This document shows positions 23,452-29,615 of a DNA stretch of 29,615 nucleotides, piece by piece. The translations under genes were made by a program, and so were the position numbers. The notes under the pieces are model-generated. The model worked only from the letters and a program-made list of their open reading frames with translations, searched no databases and was not told the DNA's origin. Source of the DNA: Clostridiales bacterium UBA1770 (GTDB lineage: Bacteria > Bacillota > Clostridia > Oscillospirales > CAG-272). The stretch's first letter is position 1. Every line of letters begins with the position of its first letter. The stretch spans positions 1 through 29,615 of the forward strand of contig DCGU01000067.1 in assembly GCA_002315325.1 (NCBI GenBank), in the 5' to 3' direction.

Positions 23452-23476
23452 GTCTTTCCCTCCCGGCCTTCTTTAC
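23429..23476 (+). terminator. Second tandem terminator copy
   Basis: AAGGCC (23440-23445) pairs with GGCCTT (23465-23470), followed by CTTTAC. It lies about 35 nt before trmB. The tail is weaker than in the first copy. Confidence 0.5.
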
Positions 23477-23511
23477 AAGGTCGAAACAAATATTGATTTC
23501 GGAGTACTTCT

Positions 23512-24194
<683 letters not shown>

Positions 24195-24198
<4 letters not shown>

Positions 24199-25136
24199 GC
24201 GACGTGTGCGCAATCACCGAGCCCTGCGGCATCCTTGTCGTGGACAAACCCGCCGGCATGACGTCGCACGACGTTGTCGGCAAAATACGGCGCCTGTTTA
24301 ACACCAAGCGCGTCGGTCACACCGGAACGCTCGACCCTATGGCAACCGGTGTCCTGATTATTTTGATCGGCCGTGCCGCCAAGGCAGAGGAATACCTTGC
24401 CGTGCACACCAAACGGTATACGGCCGGTATGCGGCTGGGACTGTGTACCGACACGCAGGACGTTGGCGGCACCGTTTTGACGGTATCCGACGCCGTCCCG
24501 GATGAAAACGCTGTCCGTGCGGCGGCGGCAGCCTTCCTCGGCGACAGTATGCAAATGCCGCCGATGTACAGCGCCATCAAAGTCAACGGGCAAAAGTTAG
24601 TGGACTTGGCACGCCGCGGTATCGAAGTGGAACGGCAGGCACGCCCCATTCACGTATCCGTTTTGGACGTCACGCCGACACAAACGCCGAATGAATACTG
24701 CCTTGACGTCGCCTGTTCCGGCGGCACCTATATCCGCACCCTTTGCCACGATATCGGCCAAAAACTGGGTTGCGGCGGCGCTATGTCGTCGCTGCGCCGT
24801 ACGGTCGTCGGGGAACTGACGCTGGACGATGCCGTGACTTTGGAAACGTTGGAAAGCGAAACGCCGGCCGAGCGGTGCGCGCACCTACTGCCGACGGAAA
24901 CCGTTTTCACGGATTTCCCCGCCGTTCGGACAGAGCCGTTTTTCGCAGGCCTTTTGCGTGACGGTTGCGCTGTAGAACAGAAAAAACTGAAAACCGATTT
25001 ACCCGTCGGCACGTTGTGTACCCTTTGGCGTCACCGTGCATCGGGGGACGGCGACGAGTTTTTCGCCGTCGGCAAAGCCGTCGTCAATGAAGACGGCGCA
25101 CTTTGCATCAAATGCGATAAAATCATGATTATATAA
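24195..25136 (+). CDS. truB: tRNA pseudouridine(55) synthase TruB
   Basis: Makes the universal pseudouridine-55 in the T-loop; 313 residues. N-terminal GILVVDKPAGMTSHDVV, catalytic aspartate D47 in VGHTGTLDPMATGVLI, then MPPMYSAIKVNGQKLVDLARRG split across the active site, and the family block CSGGTYIRTLCHDIGQ. The C-terminal ~80 residues are less conserved and presumably form a small PUA-like domain. ATGA overlap with trmB couples two tRNA-modification enzymes; the usual rbfA or ribF neighbours are absent. Confidence 0.97.
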
Positions 25137-25172
25137 GTTAACACTCATTGTTATTGTACAGGAGGCAAACGA

Positions 25173-26660
25173 ATGAAAACCATTTGGGAACTGCTGCCGG
25201 CATACGTCGGCGGAACCACCGACAGCGTGGTATACAATGCCGGCGAGGGATTAAACGATTCCCGTCATATTGAAAATCCGAACGAATGTTCTTTCTTCCG
25301 CGACGGCGAGGCTATGACCGAAGCGGCCTTTTTGGAGCGCGTCACCTCCGTTTTCCGTGCGCATAAACCCGCCCATCATTTCCGCGGACCGAACAACACG
25401 GTGCGCGTTGCCCTGTTTGAAAACAACCGTATTATCGTGCCTTCCCTGGTAGACGGCAAGGTAAAATTGACCTTTTTGGACGAGTATACCGGTGAAGAAC
25501 ACAACGTCTGCACGGCAGGCGTGGTACACAACACGAGTGCCAAAGCCTTTAAAGAGTATCTTGCCCTGTTGGCATCCTGCGGCTTTACCAAACTGTATGA
25601 GAACGAGATGGAAGAAAACCTGTTTGCAGAACTGCAAAAGGACGGCGTTTTGGTGGAATGCAGCTACTATCCCGCCGAACACCGCGCCCGCTTTATCGCG
25701 GACGTTGTTTCCGTTCCGGTGACCGAATTCGGCTACATGGCGGGGAACGGCAAAAATGAAATCTATTCGTTCAGCCTTTTCCACGGCCCGATGGATTCCG
25801 GCTTTACCTGCGACTGCGGCATGTGCTATTTGATGAAACTGGCCGACAATTCCCTGCTCATGGTGGACGGCGGCGAGTTGGAACAGATTACCGAAGCGTC
25901 GACAACCGCCCTGTGGAAACTGATGCACGATATCACGGGCACGCCTGCGGGCGGCACCATTCGTCTGAACTGGTTCTGCACCCACGCGCATGACGACCAC
26001 GCCGATATGTTCTCCCATATGCTGCGCACCCATCACGATGAAATCGCCCTGGAACGCGTCTTCTTCAATTACCCCTGCCCCGATTACTGCTATATCGCAC
26101 CGCAGCTGTATATTATGATAAGCCGCGTGCGCAAGTACTACCCGAACGTCAAATACCGCAAAATTCACACCGGTGACGAATTCACATTGGGCAATGCGAC
26201 CTTCACCGTTCTGCAGACGCACGACGCAGGTCTTGGCTCGGTGGAGGACGGGCATTTCCATGGTATGAACGACACGTCCACGATGCTCAAAATCTCCTTT
26301 GACGGCGTTTCCTTCACCTTCTTGGGTGACCTGGACGACAGTGCCGAAAGTCTGATTCTGTCCCACTATTCCGCGGCAACGCTCAAAACGGACGGCGTAC
26401 AGGGCGCGCATCATCTGTTCAATTTCTTAAATAAAATCTACGAGATTTTGGATCCCGATTTCTGTATCGTCCCGCAAAACGAAATCTGCCGCGTCAACAA
26501 CAATAGTAAAAAATACCAGCAGATTGTCAAGGCCGTTCCCGAGGAGAACATTTTGTTCGACGATATGGGTTCCTACGGCTGGCGTGAGGAGAACGGCAAG
26601 CTGGTGCAGTTCTATCACGAAAAGCCCATCGGCACCGTTTACGACGGCACGGAATTATAA
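25173..26660 (+). CDS. Metallo-beta-lactamase-fold hydrolase with N-terminal extension
   Basis: 495 residues, no signal peptide. Residues ~200-420 form an MBL-fold domain: metal-binding THAHDDHAD (270-278: H271, H273, D275, H276), the FLGDLDDS block (383-390, bridging D386) and AHH (412-414, H413 or H414). FHGPMDSGFTCDCGMC and NSLLMVDGGELEQ start the fold. The first ~190 residues match nothing I recognise; they end in a region with a cysteine-containing loop and beta-rich segments. The substrate is unknown; the domain resembles ComEC- or phosphodiesterase-like MBL proteins lacking membrane parts. CAGGAGG precedes the ATG. It follows truB by 36 nt, so read-through transcription is possible. 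Confidence 0.8.
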   Translation: MKTIWELLPAYVGGTTDSVVYNAGEGLNDSRHIENPNECSFFRDGEAMTEAAFLERVTSVFRAHKPAHHFRGPNNTVRVALFENNRIIVPSLVDGKVKLTFLDEYTGEEHNVCTAGVVHNTSAKAFKEYLALLASCGFTKLYENEMEENLFAELQKDGVLVECSYYPAEHRARFIADVVSVPVTEFGYMAGNGKNEIYSFSLFHGPMDSGFTCDCGMCYLMKLADNSLLMVDGGELEQITEASTTALWKLMHDITGTPAGGTIRLNWFCTHAHDDHADMFSHMLRTHHDEIALERVFFNYPCPDYCYIAPQLYIMISRVRKYYPNVKYRKIHTGDEFTLGNATFTVLQTHDAGLGSVEDGHFHGMNDTSTMLKISFDGVSFTFLGDLDDSAESLILSHYSAATLKTDGVQGAHHLFNFLNKIYEILDPDFCIVPQNEICRVNNNSKKYQQIVKAVPEENILFDDMGSYGWREENGKLVQFYHEKPIGTVYDGTEL

Positions 26661-26719
26661 GCCGAGCCCCGGATGACCGACGTCTTATCCCCCATTTTTA
26701 AGTTCCTATGAACACGTTA

Positions 26720-26759
26720 AAACAGTGCCGTAAAACGTTCGTTTTCGGCACTGTTTTTT
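26720..26759 (+). terminator. Terminator after the MBL-fold gene
   Basis: AACAGTGCCG (26721-26730) pairs with CGGCACTGTT (26746-26755), extended inwards by AAAACG/CGTTTT, and a run of T follows to 26759. The gap 26661-26873 otherwise holds only the next promoter. Confidence 0.93.
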
Positions 26760-26794
26760 GTTACTTTTTTCACCCGATTTTCGCCCTTTTCCCC

Positions 26795-26823
26795 TTGTAT
26801 CGTCACAACAATCGTGCTATAAT
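26795..26823 (+). promoter_or_regulatory. Promoter of the GNAT gene
   Basis: TTGTAT (26795-26800), 17-bp spacer, consensus TATAAT (26818-26823). Confidence 0.8.
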
Positions 26824-26873
26824 TTTCCACCGAAAAACCATTAAAAAAACAAAAATCGAGGCGATTCTTTACC

Positions 26874-27500
26874 ATGCCCGAGCAGCTGCAAACGCAACAA
26901 CCGCAACAACCGCTGCAACCACTGCAAATTGTTCCGATTACGCAGGCATATGCCTGTTTACCGGCGGTGGAAACGCTGTATTTCACGGCCTTTCCGCAAA
27001 AGGAGCGTGACCCGTTCCGCCATTTGATGGACACCTCCATTGACGGTGCCCTGTTTGTCGCCTTTGAAGAAAACGGCGTCTTTTGCGGTTTTGCCTATCT
27101 ATTGACGTACAAGGACATCGCGCACCTGCTCTACTTTGCCATCAGCCCCGAAAAACGGGCGCACGGCTTGGGCGCAGCCGCCCTGTTGACACTGCACGAC
27201 AACCTGCCCGGCAAACGCATTTTGGCGGACGTTGAGGCTGAAGACGAGAGCGCCGTCAACCTGACCGAGCGTGTCCGCCGCATTGCTTTCTACAAACACA
27301 ACGGGTACACGGACACGGACCTAACGTACACGTGGGACACCGTACATTACGAAATCTTGGTTTTCGGCGGCACCGTTACCGCTGCGGAATTCGATGATTT
27401 TTGGCATCATTTCCGTCGGGCCGAAGATATGGGCGAATATTTGTTTCAACTGTTCCACCATGCCAAAAACAGCCGGCGCGGCGTTTCCCATCATCCGTAA
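26874..27500 (+). CDS. GNAT-family N-acetyltransferase
   Basis: 208 residues. The acetyl-CoA pyrophosphate-binding loop is RAHGLGAA (95-102), preceded by the beta-4 strand LLYFAISPEKR. FYKHNGYTDTD (139-149) is the usual GNAT C-terminal feature. FTAFPQKERDPF (38-48) near the start recalls acetyltransferases acting on small molecules or peptides; the substrate is unknown. The N terminus (residues 4-19) is a Q/P/L low-complexity stretch, QLQTQQPQQPLQPLQ, encoded by an imperfect CAA/CTG repeat. The ribosome site is weak (GAGG about 14 bases upstream), so the ATG at 26874 is likely but not certain. Confidence 0.85.
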   Translation: MPEQLQTQQPQQPLQPLQIVPITQAYACLPAVETLYFTAFPQKERDPFRHLMDTSIDGALFVAFEENGVFCGFAYLLTYKDIAHLLYFAISPEKRAHGLGAAALLTLHDNLPGKRILADVEAEDESAVNLTERVRRIAFYKHNGYTDTDLTYTWDTVHYEILVFGGTVTAAEFDDFWHHFRRAEDMGEYLFQLFHHAKNSRRGVSHHP

Positions 27501-27560
27501 TACGCCATTACCGCACCAGGATATGACAGCATGCCGACAAAATCGCACGTCATCCATGAC

Positions 27561-27606
27561 AAAACCCGGCCGTACGCGAACGTACGGCCGGGATGTTTTT
27601 TATTCG
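27561..27606. terminator. Bidirectional terminator between GNAT and EF-G-like genes
   Basis: CCCGGCCGTACG (27565-27576), loop CGAA, CGTACGGCCGGG (27581-27592): a perfect 12-bp stem. TTTTTT follows on the plus strand and TTTTG on the minus strand, serving the two convergent genes. Confidence 0.93.
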
Positions 27607-27610
27607 TTGA

Positions 27611-29590
27611 TTATGCGTCCTGCGTCTTCTTATACTCGTCCACAATCTTCTGGGCGATGTTGGCGGGCACGACGTCATAACCGGTAACGGTGAATTCCAT
27701 GGAGCCGAGGCCCTTGGTCATAGCGCGCAGTGCGATGGGGTATTCCATCGTTTCGGCCTTCGGAATGGTGGCGTGAACGGTGGTGTAGCCGGGTTTATCC
27801 TCAACGGGATCCATACCCATAACGGCACCGCGGCGTTTGTTCAAATCACCCATAACGTCACCGACAAGGGATTCGGGAACGGTGATATCGATATTGCCGA
27901 CCGGTTCCAGCAGAACGGGAGCAGCCTGCTCCAAGCAGAGCTTGTATGCCAGCTGCGCTGCCGTCTTGAAGGAAATTTCATCGGAGTCAACGGGGTGGTA
28001 AGAACCGTCGTGCAGGTCGGCGCCGAGGTTAACCATCGGGAAACCGGCAACGCCCTTCACCATGGCGTCCAGCAAACCTTTTTCAACGGCAGGGTTAAAG
28101 TTCTTCGGCACTACGCCGCCGACAACGGAAACGGTGAAGGTCAGGCCCTCGTTCTCGTCGCAGGGGAAGAACTTAATCCAAACGTCACCGAACTGACCGG
28201 AACCGCCGTTCTGTTTCTTATGACGGCCGTGTACGTCAACGGTCTTGGTGATCTTTTCACGGTATGCAATCTTCGGGGTATCGTATTTCACGCTGACACC
28301 GAAGCGGGATTTCATCTTGGCAGCCAGCACTTCCAGGTGGGTGTTGCCAAGACCTGAAATCAGCAGCTGTTTGGTCTCGCTGTTGTTTTCGTATTTGAGC
28401 GTCAAATCTTCTTCCAGCATCTTGGCCAATGCCTGCGAAATCTTATTTTCGTCGGCGGCGGAAGCGGGAACGATGGTTTGGGTCATATAAGGCGTCGGAT
28501 ACTGAATCAGCTTGTAGCGGACGGCATTCGTCAAATACAGGGTATCGTTGGTGTTGGTGGCGGTCAATTTCGCAACCATACCGATATCACCGCAGGCGAG
28601 TTCATCGACTTCGGTCTGTTTTTTACCCTTAACGACGTAGATGTGCGCAAACTTTTCAACGGTGTCGTTGGTCGCATTGCGCAGTGCCATATCCTTGGTC
28701 ACTTTACCGCTCATAACGCGGAAGAAGGACATCTTACCGACGAACGGGTCAGCAACGGTCTTGAAGACGAAGACAGCGGGATCGCCGTTCGGGTCGGCAA
28801 ACGCACGGGTACCGTCGGCGAAGGAAGCCTTCTTGTAAACGGGAGACGGGAAGGAATCGGCGATGGTATCAAGCAGAGCGCGCACACCCCACATCTTGGT
28901 GGCGGAACCGCAGAATACGGGCGCGATTTCATGTTTCAGAATACCTTCCAACAGTGCTTTGGACGTTTCCTCTTTGGTAAAGTCCTCGCCGTTGAAGAAT
29001 TTTTCCATCAGTTCGTCGGACGTGCCGGCCAATGCCTCGTTAAAGGCATCCTTATAATTGGCAGCCAAATCGGCCTGAGCAGGTGTCAACTCGCTCTCGG
29101 TACGGTTGCCCTTGGCGTCGTAGGTGTAGTATTTCATTTCGGCCAGGTTAATCAGGCCGAAATCGTTGCCGTTTTTGCAGGGAATGAATGCAGGGCATAC
29201 GGACACGCCGTAGTTGTCGTGCAGTTCGTTGAAGACGCGATCGAAATCGGCGTCGGGATCGTCACATTTATTGATGAAGAATGCGCGGGGCAGACCTGCC
29301 GTGTTGATGGATTCCCATGCCAGCGTCGTACCGACTTCCGCACCGGATTTAGCGTCCACGACGATGATGCCGGCACCGGAGGCGCGCAATACCTGTCTCA
29401 CTTCACCGACGAAGTCCAAAAAACCGGGCGCGTCGAAGAAGTTGATTTTCGTATCTTTATGAAAAACGGGGGCAATGGACGCGGAAAGAGAAATCTTGCG
29501 GGCGATTTCTTCCGGATCGTAGTCGCTGACCGTATTACCGTCAGCAGTCGAACCAAAGCGATCGGTACCGTTGGTTACGAAAAGCATTGC
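27611..29590 (-). CDS. Elongation factor G-like translational GTPase (5' end missing)
   Basis: About 659 residues of a five-domain EF-G paralogue (FusA2-like) are present. Numbering from the ATG at 29585-29587: DRFGSTADGNTVSDYDPEE (9-27), RKISLSASIAP where EF-G normally has the RGITI switch I, G3 as FFDAPGFLDF (50-59), G4 as NKCD (106-109) and GSATKMWGV for G5. Domain II starts near 255. Later domains show RHKKQNGGSGQFGDVWIKF, ADLHDGSYHPVDSDE and LNKRRGAVMGMD. The P-loop GHxxxGKT is upstream and absent, so the ATG at 29587 is internal. Bases beyond 29590 look like a fold-back, not this gene. Several switch residues differ from canonical EF-G, so its role may be accessory, for example ribosome recycling or stress. 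Confidence 0.93.
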   Translation of the reverse strand, partial: AMLFVTNGTDRFGSTADGNTVSDYDPEEIARKISLSASIAPVFHKDTKINFFDAPGFLDFVGEVRQVLRASGAGIIVVDAKSGAEVGTTLAWESINTAGLPRAFFINKCDDPDADFDRVFNELHDNYGVSVCPAFIPCKNGNDFGLINLAEMKYYTYDAKGNRTESELTPAQADLAANYKDAFNEALAGTSDELMEKFFNGEDFTKEETSKALLEGILKHEIAPVFCGSATKMWGVRALLDTIADSFPSPVYKKASFADGTRAFADPNGDPAVFVFKTVADPFVGKMSFFRVMSGKVTKDMALRNATNDTVEKFAHIYVVKGKKQTEVDELACGDIGMVAKLTATNTNDTLYLTNAVRYKLIQYPTPYMTQTIVPASAADENKISQALAKMLEEDLTLKYENNSETKQLLISGLGNTHLEVLAAKMKSRFGVSVKYDTPKIAYREKITKTVDVHGRHKKQNGGSGQFGDVWIKFFPCDENEGLTFTVSVVGGVVPKNFNPAVEKGLLDAMVKGVAGFPMVNLGADLHDGSYHPVDSDEISFKTAAQLAYKLCLEQAAPVLLEPVGNIDITVPESLVGDVMGDLNKRRGAVMGMDPVEDKPGYTTVHATIPKAETMEYPIALRAMTKGLGSMEFTVTGYDVVPANIAQKIVDEYKKTQDA

Positions 29591-29615
29591 TTCGACTGCT
29601 GACGGTAATACGGTC
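29528..29615. repeat. 25-nt perfect inverted repeat reaching the window end
   Basis: Bases 29591-29615 are the exact reverse complement of 29528-29552, with 38 nt between. The inner copy encodes the conserved GSTADGNTVSD segment of the EF-G-like gene, so it is the genuine one. The terminal copy replaces what should be the P-loop region and is probably an assembly or amplification artefact. Confidence 0.9.

Noticed and set aside
25251..26414. Minus-strand frame of 387 codons opposite the MBL-fold gene
   Set aside because: The plus strand has a strong ribosome site and a complete metal-binding motif series; the reverse frame has neither.
26708..27010. Plus-strand frame of 100 codons between the MBL-fold and GNAT genes
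   Set aside because: It reads through a strong terminator and a promoter and overlaps the GNAT start in another frame.
28478..29602. Open frame of 374 codons on the plus strand opposite the EF-G-like gene
   Set aside because: Antisense shadow of a strongly conserved GTPase; low-complexity Gly/Val/Asp-rich translation typical of reversed coding sequence, and it runs into the terminal fold-back.

Overview
The window reads as a stretch of chromosome from a Gram-positive anaerobe of the class Clostridia (Bacillota), probably a gut lineage of moderate-to-high GC. The grounds are a CIRCE operator upstream of groES-groEL, a phenylalanine T-box upstream of pheST, a DUF896/UPF0291 gene, RpiB and an EF-G paralogue, intrinsic terminators with U-tracts, and clean sigma-A type promoters with 17-bp spacers. 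Lineage is an inference from gene content and signals. Nothing indicates a phage, plasmid, insertion sequence, CRISPR array, tRNA or rRNA gene.

Layout. 1-1603 (+): the 3' part of homoserine dehydrogenase, then a small membrane protein. 1670-3706 (+): heat-shock groES-groEL under CIRCE control. 3707-4017: an ORF-free stretch crowded with hairpins. 4018-7877 (+): promoter, Phe-specific T-box, pheS and pheT. 7909-9220: a terminator, a 36-nt perfect palindrome and a monocistronic GH99/WbsX-like protein. 9266-10883 (+): mgtE with its own promoter and terminator. 10906-12229 (+): an intracellular sialidase-fold (Asp-box) protein. 12265-16296 (+): a DUF896 gene, tsaE, tsaB, rpiB, ispD, ispF and rpe. 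This run mixes tRNA t6A modification, pentose-phosphate interconversion and the MEP isoprenoid pathway.

16301-17235 (-): an unrecognised 90-residue protein and a stand-alone (p)ppGpp-hydrolase-like HD protein. 17411-22093 (-): a tight operon of response regulator, sensor kinase, HAD phosphatase and HtrA-type membrane protease, with promoter and terminator visible; it looks like an envelope-stress unit. 22154-25136 (+): ychF, a tandem terminator, trmB and truB. 25173-26660 (+): an orphan metallo-beta-lactamase-fold protein. 26795-27500 (+): a GNAT acetyltransferase with its own promoter. 27561-27606: a bidirectional terminator. 27611 to the end (-): an EF-G-like translational GTPase missing its N terminus.

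The last 25 nt of the window are a perfect reverse complement of coding sequence 38 nt further in. This is probably an assembly or amplification fold-back and not real gene sequence. No clearly new multi-gene system is visible. The points most worth a second look are the palindrome with an in-frame alternating-leucine reading, the hairpin-rich region after groEL, the altered T-box bulge, the orphan alarmone hydrolase with its small partner, and the terminal fold-back.
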